From Yaniella flava (GTDB lineage: Bacteria; Actinomycetota; Actinomycetes; Actinomycetales; Micrococcaceae): a stretch of 64,000 bases of DNA. Below, in pieces: positions 25,311-35,103 of the stretch. The stretch is taken from contig NZ_BAAAMN010000020.1 of the NCBI RefSeq assembly GCF_039529295.1, forward strand, positions 1 to 64,000. The letters are read 5' to 3'. A program made the translations under genes and the position numbers. The notes beneath the pieces were generated by a model. It was given only the letters and a program-made list of their open reading frames with translations, had not been told where the DNA came from and made no database searches. Positions within the stretch are counted from its first letter, which is position 1. Each line of letters starts with the position of its first letter.

Positions 25311-26534
25311 ATGACTTCGAAGAATTATCAGGCGCTCGCAGAGCAATACGCACCACTATTTGCTGATATTGCACGTGGTGAACGTGCCAGAGAAACCGGA
25401 CGCCATCTGCCACTGATCCCCATGCGTCAACTCAGCGCCCACGGGCTGGGAACACTCAGTATCCCGGAACACGAAGGTGGTGATGGCGCAAATTATGAGA
25501 CGGTCCTGAGGTTGCTGATGGATCTAGCAGCCGTGGATGCCAATCTGGCACACATATGGCGCAGCCATCTGGCATTTGTTGAATATCTGCGGCTGGTGCC
25601 AGACTCGACGGTTCGAGCTCAGTGGTGGAAACGTATCGGGGATGGTGACTGGGGCGGCTCCGCGCTGTCCTCCCATCACGAGCCGACGAAAGATCAGGAC
25701 ACCGTAGTCACCCGAGATCATACCGGTACGTTACGCATTACCGGAGCCAAGTTCTACACAACCGGTACCTTGGCTTCAACGTGGACGGTCGTAAGTGCCA
25801 CATTAGAAAAGAGCCTGGCCGAAGCGCAATTGCGACGTCGTCGACGGAGCGGTGCAGCTGGACTGTCTCTAGACGATGTGGCTGAGGGGTTGGTCGTGGT
25901 CCGGGTGCGTCAGCCTCGAATCCAGGTAAAAGATGACTGGGATGGTTTCGGTCAGCGAATGACAGCAACCGGAACGCTGCAGATGCGCGATGCCGGTGTG
26001 GAAGCGCTGTTGGACATTGATGGACGGTACACCCGGGTCCCCATATTTCATGAGGCTTCACTGGTTGCTTTGCTGGCAGGAATCGGCCGGGCAGCATTAC
26101 GTGACGGGGTTGCTCAAATGCGCGGGCGTACCAGGGTGTTCAACACTTCCACCGGAAGCATTCCTCGCAACGACAACCAAATGCTGGGCATTATCGGTGA
26201 GTTGTCAGCTCAACTGGCGGCTACCGAAGAACTCGTGCGGGCCATAGGCCGTGAACTCGATACCGATAGATTAGATGAGGCAAGACTGCTTGCTCAGCGT
26301 GCCAGTGTGATGGTGCCCAAACTGGTGTTGGATGTGTGTACCCGAATTTTTGACACTCTCGGCGCTTCCGCTACCTCGACCAGTTGGGAGCTGGACCGGC
26401 ACTGGCGCAATGCCCGCACCCTAGCGACCCATGATCCTGCTGTGTTTAAAGCACGTATGTTAGGTGATTGGGAAGTTAACGCTGCACAACCAACACCATT
26501 TATTGCCACGAGTAGCGGTCACCAACAAAGCTAG
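25311..26534 (+). CDS. Acyl-CoA-dehydrogenase-fold monooxygenase (SfnB/DszC-like)
   Basis: 407 residues. It shows the acyl-CoA dehydrogenase fold in the flavin-dependent monooxygenase branch: N-terminal helices, the beta-domain with ITGAKFYTTGTLAS, VKDDWDGFGQRMTATGT, then a C-terminal helical domain ending LDRHWRNARTLATHD. Relatives (SfnB, DszC) oxidise organosulfur compounds with reduced flavin so that sulfite can be released. It is a paralogue of the gene at 27963-29234, with an extra Arg-rich insert (about 165-190). The S-box upstream supports a sulfur role. Its substrate is unknown. It converges on the minus-strand operon. Confidence 0.8.
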   Translation: MTSKNYQALAEQYAPLFADIARGERARETGRHLPLIPMRQLSAHGLGTLSIPEHEGGDGANYETVLRLLMDLAAVDANLAHIWRSHLAFVEYLRLVPDSTVRAQWWKRIGDGDWGGSALSSHHEPTKDQDTVVTRDHTGTLRITGAKFYTTGTLASTWTVVSATLEKSLAEAQLRRRRRSGAAGLSLDDVAEGLVVVRVRQPRIQVKDDWDGFGQRMTATGTLQMRDAGVEALLDIDGRYTRVPIFHEASLVALLAGIGRAALRDGVAQMRGRTRVFNTSTGSIPRNDNQMLGIIGELSAQLAATEELVRAIGRELDTDRLDEARLLAQRASVMVPKLVLDVCTRIFDTLGASATSTSWELDRHWRNARTLATHDPAVFKARMLGDWEVNAAQPTPFIATSSGHQQS

Positions 26535-26583
26535 GTGCTGCACCAGGGCCGGCACCACCAGTCAGGCCCAAACCACACAAAAT

Positions 26584-27966
26584 TTAGCCGGGAGTGGTCA
26601 CTGAAGCAAAAGCCCCGCGGTATTGGGCTCCTGGGTGATTCGCCGGGAGGCGGTCATGACCAAAGATCTTCTTTCGTAGAGTTCCTTCGGCGTACTCGGT
26701 TTTGGCCAGGCCTCGACGCTGCAGAACCGGCAACAGTTTCTCATTGAATTCGTCATAACTGCCGGGTAACCGCCAATTGATGAGGTTAATTCCGTCTACG
26801 CCCGCTTCCTGCCACGCTTCGAGTCGGTCTGCGATGTGTTCTGGGGTGCCGGCCACGTATCCTCGACGGATGCGGCCGTTTGCGAGATCAGCAAGTGTAG
26901 GTTCACGGTGGGGAGTGGCCCGACGCAGCCATTCCACATGGGCCTGACCACCATTATTTGGGATGTCAATGAGACGCGTATCGTCAGGCAACCGGGATCC
27001 GTCCGGCAGAATCCCCAATGCTGCGTGTGTCAAAAACCCAGTCACCGACGCGTACTCCAGGTAATCCTGTTCTTTTGCTTTCACATCTGATGCTGAATCG
27101 CCGATGACTAACGACAGGCCCTGAAAGAATTTCACGTCGTGCGGGTTCCGACCAGCCTCAGCGATTTTGGCGCGCGTCCGATCAATATGGTCCTTGGCCA
27201 CGGCTGGGTTGGGGGTGACAATAAATTGGCACTCAGCATGTTGGGCTGCAAACCGGATGCCGCGCTCCGAACCGCCAGCCTGGAAGAGCAGCGGTGTACG
27301 CTGTGGTGATGGTGACGGAAGATGGGGCCCCTCAACTGTGTACCGCGGTCCGTGATGGAAGATTTTGTGGATCTTTGCCGGATCAGAAAAACGACTTCCA
27401 GCCTTGTCTTGCAAGAGGGCTCCTTCGTCCCACGAGCCTTCCCACAGTTTGTAGACCACCTCAAGGTATTCATCGGCCCAGTCGTACCGTGCGTCGTGTT
27501 CGACCAGGGCATCTAAACCGTAATTCCGTGCAGCATTTTCTTGTGTGGAAGTGACGATGTTCCACGCGACGCGTCCTGCCGACATATGGTCGAGTGTGCT
27601 GAGCTGCCGAGCAAAGTTGAAAGGGTGGTTCTGCATCACATTGGACGTGGTAGCCAGTCCTATGTGCTGAGTTACTGCAGTGAGTGCACCCAGCAGCACC
27701 GTCGGATCATTGGACGGAATTTGTAATCCTTCGTGCGCATTATCTACATACTGTCCGCCTGCTGGTCCGTAGAGTCCAGATACATCGGCGAAGAACATCG
27801 CATCGAACAGACCTTCTTCGAGGGTGTGTGCAAGTTCTAACCAAAATTTCAGGTCGTTGAATTCGGACTGCCGGGCTTCTGGATGCCTCCACTGTCCGTG
27901 TTGGATATGGGATCCAGTATTCATGACAAAAGCGTTATAAAGTAGTGGGGTTTTGGCTGTGCTCAC
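26584..27966 (-). CDS. NtaA/DmoA-family FMN-dependent monooxygenase (LLM class)
   Basis: 460 residues of the luciferase-like monooxygenase fold, in the branch with NtaA, SnaA, DszA and dimethylsulfide monooxygenase DmoA. Landmarks: GQWRHPEARQSEFNDLKFW near the start, TSNVMQNHPFNFARQLSTLDH, GRVAWNIVTS, and LLFQAGGSERG. These enzymes use FMNH2 from a separate reductase to cleave C-S or C-N bonds. A GTG start overlaps the SfnB-like stop (GTGA). The setting (ABC importer, SfnB-like enzyme, S-box nearby) suggests desulfurisation of an imported organosulfur compound. No flavin reductase gene is in the operon. Confidence 0.87.
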   Translation of the reverse strand: MSTAKTPLLYNAFVMNTGSHIQHGQWRHPEARQSEFNDLKFWLELAHTLEEGLFDAMFFADVSGLYGPAGGQYVDNAHEGLQIPSNDPTVLLGALTAVTQHIGLATTSNVMQNHPFNFARQLSTLDHMSAGRVAWNIVTSTQENAARNYGLDALVEHDARYDWADEYLEVVYKLWEGSWDEGALLQDKAGSRFSDPAKIHKIFHHGPRYTVEGPHLPSPSPQRTPLLFQAGGSERGIRFAAQHAECQFIVTPNPAVAKDHIDRTRAKIAEAGRNPHDVKFFQGLSLVIGDSASDVKAKEQDYLEYASVTGFLTHAALGILPDGSRLPDDTRLIDIPNNGGQAHVEWLRRATPHREPTLADLANGRIRRGYVAGTPEHIADRLEAWQEAGVDGINLINWRLPGSYDEFNEKLLPVLQRRGLAKTEYAEGTLRKKIFGHDRLPANHPGAQYRGAFASVTTPG

Positions 27967-29234
27967 AGTTGGTTCTCCTGGGTAGATGTTGGGTTGTCAG
28001 TGGAAGGTTCAGAGAAGGTAGCGTCCGTTGGCTGCGCGGCGCCGATGTACACGGGTGCGATCCCGGCATCTGCGGTGAGTCGTTGTTGACCAATTTCACG
28101 GGCACGATAGGTCAGCGGGTTGTGGCTACCGAGCACCCTGGCGTTGCGCCAGTGTCGGTCCAACCCACGGGACTGTGAAGTTGCTGAGGCGCCACCCACT
28201 TCGAATAATTGTGTACTGGCGGCCAGCACTTGCTCAACAACGACAACTTGAGCTTCCGAGGTGACCGTGTCCAGTTCCGCAGTATCTTCGATGAGGCCAT
28301 CAAGCTGTTCGGCCCGGGCAACGGTGGCATCTAACGAGTTGATGGCGACGGCGAATGCCGCCTCTACGCCAAAAATACGCGAGGAGATACGGCCCACTGC
28401 TTCTTGAATGAGCGGGTCGCGCTGGGGGCTAGAACCCACCCCGTGAGCAAATGTTCTGTTGCGGCCTCGTACGTATTCAACTGCATCGCGTCGCACAGCT
28501 CGGCCAATCCCGGTGAGCGCAGCTAATAATACAAGTTGTACGAAGGACGTTAGAGTGCCAGGGCCTTCCTCATTTCCGGGTGGCTCGATGTTGGAAGGAT
28601 CGACTGCCACGCTCGATAAGTGCGTGGTGCCGGAAGCAGTCAGCCGCTGCCCAAAACCGTCCCAGTCATCTACGAGCTCCACGCCGGGATCGTCTCGATG
28701 GACTGTCACCCTGCGCGAGGTACCGTCAGCGAGATCAGCGGCTACTTTGATCCAGTCCGCGAAGAGACTGCCAGTGCTGTAATATTTGGTGCCATTGAGA
28801 TACCACCGACCGTCCCGATGCTCCAGGCGGGTTGAGTTCGTGCCTGGTTTATTGCCTTTTTCTGTGGTGGCATTACCGAAGATTTCTCCGGCCACAATGC
28901 GGGGAAACCAGCGTTGTTGCTGGCTGCGATCAGCTCCCCGCAATTGCTGCACCGTGGTGAAGTGCGCTCGCAGAGCCTGGACGAGGTTCGGATCCGCCTC
29001 CCCGAGGCGGGCCAGCAACAAGAAGGTGTCTGTAAGCGATGCGCCCAAACCCCCATATTCAGTGGGGACCCGAAGCGATGTGAAACCTGATTGCGCCAGA
29101 CGCTGGATTGCGTCATATGGCAGCGCACGATTGGTCTCTCGTGCAATTGCACCGGAGGCGATTTCATCAAACACGGGTTGAAACGTGGCCGTAAGCTCGG
29201 CAAAACTTGTGGTGGGTATAAATGTTGTGGTCAC
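27963..29234 (-). CDS. SfnB family sulfur-acquisition oxidoreductase (acyl-CoA-dehydrogenase fold)
   Basis: 423 residues. The motifs GFTSLRVPTEYGGLGA, LNGTKYYSTGSLFADW, DDWDGFGQRLTASGT and SRGLDRHWRNARVL place it with SfnB-type flavin enzymes of sulfur starvation. It is a paralogue of the oxidase at 25311-26534. It is translationally coupled on both sides: a GTG start overlapping the ABC ATPase stop, and its stop overlapping the LLM gene start. It probably works in the same pathway as the LLM enzyme on a substrate brought in by the transporter. The exact substrate cannot be read. Confidence 0.85.
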   Translation of the reverse strand: MTTTFIPTTSFAELTATFQPVFDEIASGAIARETNRALPYDAIQRLAQSGFTSLRVPTEYGGLGASLTDTFLLLARLGEADPNLVQALRAHFTTVQQLRGADRSQQQRWFPRIVAGEIFGNATTEKGNKPGTNSTRLEHRDGRWYLNGTKYYSTGSLFADWIKVAADLADGTSRRVTVHRDDPGVELVDDWDGFGQRLTASGTTHLSSVAVDPSNIEPPGNEEGPGTLTSFVQLVLLAALTGIGRAVRRDAVEYVRGRNRTFAHGVGSSPQRDPLIQEAVGRISSRIFGVEAAFAVAINSLDATVARAEQLDGLIEDTAELDTVTSEAQVVVVEQVLAASTQLFEVGGASATSQSRGLDRHWRNARVLGSHNPLTYRAREIGQQRLTADAGIAPVYIGAAQPTDATFSEPSTDNPTSTQENQL

Positions 29235-30922
29235 TGGTGCCCTTCGGTTGTTGTGGCCAATCGCGGTGCTGAGGCTAATAGCGATCGGGTATAGGGATGT
29301 GTCGGGTTGTTGAAGACTTCGTGGGCGCGTCCGGCTTCCACCACGGTGCCCTCCCGCATCACGATGATTTCATCGCTGACATGTTGGACGACGCCCAGAT
29401 CATGGGAAATGAAGAGGTAGCTGAAACCAAATTCACGCTGCAGTACATCCAAAAGGTCGAGGACTTGAGCCTGAATCGATACATCCAGGGCCGATACCGG
29501 TTCATCGCACACGATAATTTCGGGACCGGACGCTATCGCGCGTGCAATGGCGATGCGTTGGCGCTGTCCACCGGACAGATTCTGGGGACGACGGTGCAGG
29601 TGGACAGCTGCGAGCCCGACGGTTTCAAGTAACTGCACGAGCTCGTCGCTGCGGTCGGCCCGTGATAACTTCCCACCATCGATGAGCGCATCCGCCAGGA
29701 TCTGTTCGACGGTCCATTGGGGGTCAAATGAGCCCAACGGGTCCTGATAAATGGCGGCGATGCGTCGTCGGTCGGGTCGGCGCTCGCGTTCGGCAAGAGC
29801 GCTCCATTCGCGACCGTTGAATCGCACTGACCCGTGGTCGGGTCTGGTGAGTCCCAACACCAAACGGGCAACGGTACTTTTGCCCGAGCCGGATTCTCCT
29901 ACAATGCCCAGGGTGGTGCCGCGCGTCAGCGAGAAGGAGACATCATCGACGGCGACACGGGTGCTGCGGTCCGGGTTGTGGTAGATCTTTCGCAGCTGTG
30001 TTCCGACCAGCAAGGGTTCGGTGACTTCCGTGTCAGCGGCGGATACGGTTTGTGCTTGTTGTTGCGACGTGATCATGGCGTATTGACGTTCCGAAATCGT
30101 CACCGCATCTTCGGCGAGTCTGGATCCGCGGGGTCGGTCTGTCGGGACGGCTCCAATGAGCCGTTGGGTATAAGGGTGCTGCGGGTTGCCTAACACCTCG
30201 GCGCTGGGGCCCGTCTCAACTATGTGGCCTGCTTGCATCACGGCAATCCGATCCGCCAACTGCCCAACAACGGCAAGGTCATGGCTGATCAGCAATAGTG
30301 CGGTGCCGTGCTGCTGATAGTTCGTCAATAAGTCGAGGATCTGTTGCTGCACCGTGGCATCCAGAGCGGTCGTTGGCTCATCGGCGACCAGCAGGGGTGG
30401 GTCCAGTGCGATTGCCGACGCGATGAGTGCGCGCTGGCGTAGCCCACCGGAGAGATCGCCGGATCGTTGGTGTATGCGCTGTTCGGGCTCGGGGATACCG
30501 ACATCGGTTAATAGCTGCAGGACACGTTGGGTGCGCTGGGCTTTGGAGAGGTTTGTATGAATGCGAAGTGCGTCGTCGATTTCGCGACCGATAGGGCGCA
30601 GTGGATCCAGAGATACCAGTGCGTCCTGGAGAATGTACCCAACCTCGGCCCCTCGGATGCGCCGCCATTGACCTGCGGTATTGTGCAGCTGGTCGACCCC
30701 GCCGAGTTCGACTGCATCAGCGGTGATGTTCGCGTTGGCGCCGGTGAGCCCGACGAGTGTGCGGGCGGTGACAGATTTACCGGAACCGGATTCTCCGACG
30801 ACGGCGAGACACTCGCCAGCCTGAATCTGAAGATCCACGTTGTGCACGACCAGCGCGTCGTCGTGCTGACCGGAAAATGCTACGGAGAGATTCTGGATGT
30901 TGGCTGCTAGTGGCTGATTCAT
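29231..30922 (-). CDS. Fused ABC transporter ATPase (DppD-DppF type)
   Basis: 563 residues holding two complete nucleotide-binding domains. Domain 1: Walker A GESGSGKSVTARTL, signature LSGGLRQRALIASAI, Walker B LLVADEPTTALD. Domain 2 (from about 300): GESGSGKSTVARLV, LSGGQRQRIAIARAI, IIVCDEPVSALD. The second carries the oligopeptide-type C-terminal region (THPYTRSLLASAP). The fusion replaces separate DppD and DppF subunits. The start at 30922 overlaps the permease stop (ATGA). It powers uptake by the adjacent permeases. Confidence 0.92.
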   Translation of the reverse strand: MNQPLAANIQNLSVAFSGQHDDALVVHNVDLQIQAGECLAVVGESGSGKSVTARTLVGLTGANANITADAVELGGVDQLHNTAGQWRRIRGAEVGYILQDALVSLDPLRPIGREIDDALRIHTNLSKAQRTQRVLQLLTDVGIPEPEQRIHQRSGDLSGGLRQRALIASAIALDPPLLVADEPTTALDATVQQQILDLLTNYQQHGTALLLISHDLAVVGQLADRIAVMQAGHIVETGPSAEVLGNPQHPYTQRLIGAVPTDRPRGSRLAEDAVTISERQYAMITSQQQAQTVSAADTEVTEPLLVGTQLRKIYHNPDRSTRVAVDDVSFSLTRGTTLGIVGESGSGKSTVARLVLGLTRPDHGSVRFNGREWSALAERERRPDRRRIAAIYQDPLGSFDPQWTVEQILADALIDGGKLSRADRSDELVQLLETVGLAAVHLHRRPQNLSGGQRQRIAIARAIASGPEIIVCDEPVSALDVSIQAQVLDLLDVLQREFGFSYLFISHDLGVVQHVSDEIIVMREGTVVEAGRAHEVFNNPTHPYTRSLLASAPRLATTTEGHQ

Positions 30923-31788
30923 GACCGTTCTTTCTGACGCTGTTGGAGACTGTGTCCCAGGATGGTGGTCGCGGCTGCACTGAGGACGATGAAGATCCCG
31001 GGGAAGAGAGTGATCCACCAAGCGATACTCATATACCCGCAGCCGGCAGCCAGCATGGCACCCCATTCGGGGGTGGGAGGTGTCGCGCCGAGGCCTAGGA
31101 AGCTCAGCGACGAAGCCCAGACAATGGCTTGCCCCACGCCGAGTGTCACCAGCACAAATAATGGGGCCGCGACGTTTGGGAGGACGTGTCTGCGAATAAG
31201 GAAACCCTGTGAGTGGCCCTGCACCACAGACGCTTCCACGTAATTCGAAGCCCTGATGGAACGCACCTGTGATCGGATAATCCGTGCATAGCCAGGTGCC
31301 GTGGACAGCCCAACCGCCAGTGTTATAGCTATTTCACCGGGGCCCAGGATGGTAATCACCAGCAATGCCAGCAGCAGGCTCGGGAACGCGAAGAGCACTT
31401 CGAGCACACGGTTGACCCCGAAATCCACGACCTTCGAACCCCACCCGGCAATGACCCCGAGTACTAGTCCCAGCCCTACGCCAATGACGGTGGCCATCAG
31501 ACCGATGGATAACGAATTCCGCGCGCCGTGAATAACGCGGGTAAATACATCTCGACCAGATTCATCCGTACCGAAAGGATGTGCGAACGTCGGACTAGCA
31601 AAAGCGTTGGCCGGTTCCATGGCGAGCGGGTCACCGGAAGCGATGATCCCCGGGGCAATGGTCGCTACGATCAGGAAGCCGACCACCGCGCTCGGTATCA
31701 CAATGGCCGGCCGGAACCGTCGCCGGCTCGCGCGCTGGGGCGGTTTGACCTCGACCGGGGTTGGTGTGGTTTGCAGGGTCTGTGTCAT
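30919..31788 (-). CDS. Peptide/nickel-type ABC transporter permease (DppC-like)
   Basis: 289 residues, about six membrane helices. HPFGTDESGRDVFTRVIHGAR is the DppC/OppC hallmark before the transport domain, and the EAA-type loop appears as YVEASVVQGHSQGFLIRRHV. It pairs with the DppB-like permease 16 bases upstream. AAAGGTAA precedes the ATG. It is part of the sulfur-linked operon; the transported compound is not identifiable from the permease. Confidence 0.92.
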   Translation of the reverse strand: MTQTLQTTPTPVEVKPPQRASRRRFRPAIVIPSAVVGFLIVATIAPGIIASGDPLAMEPANAFASPTFAHPFGTDESGRDVFTRVIHGARNSLSIGLMATVIGVGLGLVLGVIAGWGSKVVDFGVNRVLEVLFAFPSLLLALLVITILGPGEIAITLAVGLSTAPGYARIIRSQVRSIRASNYVEASVVQGHSQGFLIRRHVLPNVAAPLFVLVTLGVGQAIVWASSLSFLGLGATPPTPEWGAMLAAGCGYMSIAWWITLFPGIFIVLSAAATTILGHSLQQRQKERS

Positions 31789-31804
31789 GGAATTACCTTT
31801 CGAT

Positions 31805-32785
31805 TTAGACGCCGCGGAGCCGCGGGTCAGCCAACCGCTCGGCGAAGTCGCTTAAGAGCGTGACGACCACGTAGATTGTGGCGATCAATATCACCACGCC
31901 CAATACGACGGGTACATCTCGCACAATCACGGCTTCTAATAGCGTTCGGCCAAGTCCTGGCCTGGCGAAGACGGTTTCGACAACTACTGCACCACTGATG
32001 AGTGAACCGAACGCCCATCCTGTGAGATTGATTCCGGGTAGTGCTGCGTGGCGTATGGCGTGACGCATGCTCACCCCGATTTCTGTCTCTCCGCGCGCTC
32101 GCGCAGACAACGCGAAAGGAGAATGCATGGCCGTGACCATCGATTCGCGCATCGCTTGGCCGAGGAACCCGGCCAGCGGGACGGCAAGAGTGACCACCGG
32201 CATAATCAGGCTTGGCACGCCCGGTGCCCCTGACGTGGTCGGAAGCAGCTGGAGATTCACGCTGAAGATCAGGATGAGGATAGTGCCCAACCAGAAATGC
32301 GGTACGGCCGCCGAGACGATTTCTAAAATGTTGGCCACGACTGCAGCGGTACGGCCGGAGCGGACTGACCACAGGGCCAACCCAAGGGCAAAGACCCAGG
32401 CCAACATCAGTGCCAGGGCGGCCAGTAATAACGTATTGCCCATCTGCTCGCCCAGAACCTGTGCCACAGGCTGGCGTAATTGGTAGGACTCTCCAAGATC
32501 GCCGACCACCAGGTTCAACAGGTAGGCGCCGTATTGCACCAGGACGGGACGATTTAATCCGTGCAGTTCGCGTGTCTGTTGCCGAACCTCTTCGGTGGCA
32601 TTGGCCCCCGGGCCGCCGAGTAGTGCATCCACCGGGTCACCGGGCACCAATCGCAGAGCGAAAAACGCAATGGTTGCCACGGCCCACAGCACGAAGATCG
32701 CACCCGAGATGCGGGTGAGCATCCAGCGGACCGTGGTCAGGGTTTTCGTTTTGAAATCAGATATGGAGATGTGTGCTGTGGTCAT
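31805..32785 (-). CDS. Peptide/nickel-type ABC transporter permease (DppB-like)
   Basis: 326 residues with the N-terminal helix and loop of DppB/OppB: FALRLVPGDPVDALLGG, RELHGLNRPVLVQYG. About six membrane helices follow, with the EAA loop in LSARARGETEIGVSMRHAI. I chose the ATG at 32785, which overlaps the binding-protein stop (ATGA); the longer frame adds five residues only. The tail RLADPRLRGV is typical. Confidence 0.92.
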   Translation of the reverse strand: MTTAHISISDFKTKTLTTVRWMLTRISGAIFVLWAVATIAFFALRLVPGDPVDALLGGPGANATEEVRQQTRELHGLNRPVLVQYGAYLLNLVVGDLGESYQLRQPVAQVLGEQMGNTLLLAALALMLAWVFALGLALWSVRSGRTAAVVANILEIVSAAVPHFWLGTILILIFSVNLQLLPTTSGAPGVPSLIMPVVTLAVPLAGFLGQAMRESMVTAMHSPFALSARARGETEIGVSMRHAIRHAALPGINLTGWAFGSLISGAVVVETVFARPGLGRTLLEAVIVRDVPVVLGVVILIATIYVVVTLLSDFAERLADPRLRGV

Positions 32786-34542
32786 GTTCGGTCCAACCAT
32801 GTGTCATAGAAGGTGGGCATACCTAGTGGCGAGATGAGCCGGATGCCGTTGACATCGGCGCGGAAACTGAGTCTGGTTTGCTGATCGAAGATTGGCAGGT
32901 TGAGGTACTGGCCGTGGACGGCTTCCTGCGCTGCGACATAGGCTTCTTCGCGTTCTTGCGTATCGCCGGTGACCGCAGCGGTGTGCAGGAGCTCGTCTAT
33001 CTGCTCAGCTTTCGGCCCTTCGAGTCCGTTACTATTGGCGTGGTAGCCGCCTTCGACGATCGAGGGGATATTGGCGGTATCGTGCGTGAGATTCAAAACC
33101 GCGGGGGAGTTTTTGGTGTAGTACAACGGGATCAAGTTGTAGTCCCACGCATTGCGTCGTTCTGTGTAGGTCGATGACTCTTCCTGATCGATGATCAGTT
33201 TGAACCCGATGTCTTTGGCGCTGGCCTGAAATTGCTCCAGAACAGCCACGGGGACCAGCACCGAATCCGTCTGTAACACGACGGCCGACAGCTGTTCGCC
33301 GTCTTGTATTCGGTAGCCTGATGCGTCGCGTTCCGTCCAACCGGCTTCATCCAGCAAAGCATTAGCCCGGTCAACATCCCGGCTAAAGATCTCCGGCTGC
33401 TGGTGGTTGTATTGCGTGATCGAGCTGAGCACTGAGTCTGACCGATCAACGGTGTCGAGGAAAATACTCTTCAGCGCAGCATCTACATCTACCGCACGGG
33501 TGAACGCCTCACGGACCCGGACGTCGTCGAACGGAGTTTCCGTGGTGTTGAACGCCAAATTGACGACATGTCCCGGCCGCGACCCGATCAGTGTTTCCAA
33601 CGATGGATCCGCATCGGCGACGATGGCATCCTGGGGCTGCACGACGTCGATGACATCTACTTCGCCGGACTGTAAAGCAGCAAAGCGATTCGCATGGTCG
33701 GGGAGGAACCGCCAGATGATGCGGTCCAGGTATGCCGGGCCGGTACGTTGGGCCGAAGGCGCAGGCGTATGATACTCGTCGTTACGAACCAGCACGATCT
33801 GACGCTGCTTGTCCCACGACTCCACTTTGAATGGACCGGTGCCGACCGGAGATAAACAGTTCTCCTCCATACCCCGAGCTAGCGCCTGTTGCGATTGGAT
33901 GGGCACCCATACCTGGGCAAGGTGCTCCAACATGGCGTTGTCGGGCTCCGAAAGGTGCAGTCGTGCGGTGAATTCGTCAACGAATTCTACCGAGTCAACC
34001 TTCTCCACGGCCAGGATGGCTGTGCTCGACAGTGTCGCCGGATCCTTGATGTACTCGATGTTCTTCTGGATGGTCTCGGCGTTGAGTCGTTGACCGTCTG
34101 TGAACGTCACGTCGTCTTTGACGGTGATATCTAGAGCTAACCGGTCTTCGGACCATTCCCAAGTCTCGGCTAACCACGGCTCAATCTCGTTATCGTCATT
34201 TTGAAAAAAGAGGGGCTCAAGATACTGAGTAGCCACCAGAGCTTGGGGGACGTTGCCGTTCATGATCGGGTCGAGGCACGGTGGCTCCACGTCACCAGTT
34301 GCGTAGGTGAGCGTTCCGCCGACCTGAGGCTCGCCGCTTGTTGGTTCGCCGGTTTCGACGTTGGGGGCACAACCAGTAATTGACAGGAGTACGGTCAAGG
34401 AAATACCCAGAAGAGTCGCTCGTGGTTGTTGGGTAAAAAACCGGGTCAACTGAAGCAGTGGAGTCCCGCCCGATGTGGATTTGTCTTCAAGAAGGGGCCC
34501 GTCGGTGGGATTGCTCTGCTGAGCGATTTCGTGACGTTGCAA
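32782..34542 (-). CDS. ABC transporter substrate-binding lipoprotein (family 5)
   Basis: 586 residues. An unusually long N-region of about 45 residues precedes the signal helix and lipobox LLSITGCAP near residue 58. The mature part is a family-5 (DppA/OppA) binding protein: VEPPCLDPIMNG, LAETWEWSEDRLALDITVKD, and FKVESWDKQRQIVLVRNDEY. A TTG start at 34542 has GGAG five bases upstream; an internal start nearer the signal helix is possible. It is first in the six-gene operon and sets the specificity of the importer, probably for an organosulfur compound (inferred from the enzymes downstream). Confidence 0.88.
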   Translation of the reverse strand: MQRHEIAQQSNPTDGPLLEDKSTSGGTPLLQLTRFFTQQPRATLLGISLTVLLSITGCAPNVETGEPTSGEPQVGGTLTYATGDVEPPCLDPIMNGNVPQALVATQYLEPLFFQNDDNEIEPWLAETWEWSEDRLALDITVKDDVTFTDGQRLNAETIQKNIEYIKDPATLSSTAILAVEKVDSVEFVDEFTARLHLSEPDNAMLEHLAQVWVPIQSQQALARGMEENCLSPVGTGPFKVESWDKQRQIVLVRNDEYHTPAPSAQRTGPAYLDRIIWRFLPDHANRFAALQSGEVDVIDVVQPQDAIVADADPSLETLIGSRPGHVVNLAFNTTETPFDDVRVREAFTRAVDVDAALKSIFLDTVDRSDSVLSSITQYNHQQPEIFSRDVDRANALLDEAGWTERDASGYRIQDGEQLSAVVLQTDSVLVPVAVLEQFQASAKDIGFKLIIDQEESSTYTERRNAWDYNLIPLYYTKNSPAVLNLTHDTANIPSIVEGGYHANSNGLEGPKAEQIDELLHTAAVTGDTQEREEAYVAAQEAVHGQYLNLPIFDQQTRLSFRADVNGIRLISPLGMPTFYDTWLDRT

Positions 34543-34849
34543 TTGATCTCCTGTGCGAATGTACGTAGCAGGTGGATGTGATCTATTGAACGTATCGAGC
34601 AGCTGGAGTCTGGGCCAAAAATCTCGTCATATTGGTGGATTGAGAAGGAACTTCGGGCCACACATCGTGCCGAAGTGGCTTTTATGACGGGATGTGGCAT
34701 TCGTGACGTCACATTCTTGAAAAGCGTGGAACCAGTCTGAATACCTGGAGTTTCGGTCCTGTAAACTTCAAAGTGGCCTTGTGGCAAGAGGTGTCCCCGT
34801 GTTCGCGCTCATCAGGTGATTGCGGCCCTCTTGTCAGTTGACTAATACA
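34543..34849. promoter_or_regulatory. Upstream region of the sulfur operon
   Basis: No gene is supported. The region holds a perfect 10-base palindrome GTGACGTCAC at 34703-34712, about 160 bases upstream of the binding-protein start, which could be a regulator site. I looked for an S-box here on the minus strand and did not find its core. Confidence 0.35.
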
Positions 34850-34997
34850 TCACCGTCGGTCAACCCAGCTGATTTCTCGATGCACGATTGCTGCACTGAT
34901 ACCTGTTTGACGGCCAAGCTCGGACAGCGTGAACTCGTGGTCAGGGTGGCCTAGCTTCTCTGCCAGGAGTGCGCCAACCGAATCTGACCGAACGTTG
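34850..34997 (-). pseudogene. Decayed winged-HTH gene fragment, copy 1
   Basis: On the minus strand the frame reads ALLAEKLGHPDHEFTLSELG then RQTGISAAIVHREI and stops. This is the winged-helix segment found at the N-terminus of small transcription factors linked to nucleotidyltransferases (LLxxxLxHPDxExTLxELA...GxxxxTVHREV). No start codon or C-terminal half is left. A more decayed copy lies at 35764-35912, on the other side of vapBC. Confidence 0.6.
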
Positions 34998-35103
34998 CGG
35001 TTGTAGTTTGGCGCGGGGTACTTGGTGGCGTGACATCAGCCAGCATGTGGTCTTTAGAGGTAAACCAGAAGGCGTAACCCATGACTGCCCGTAGAGCGAT
35101 TGC

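Noticed and set aside
30923..31066. Upstream extension of the fused ABC ATPase frame
   Set aside because: It overlaps the DppC-like gene; the ATG at 30922 overlaps the permease stop in the usual ATGA manner and starts the domain correctly.
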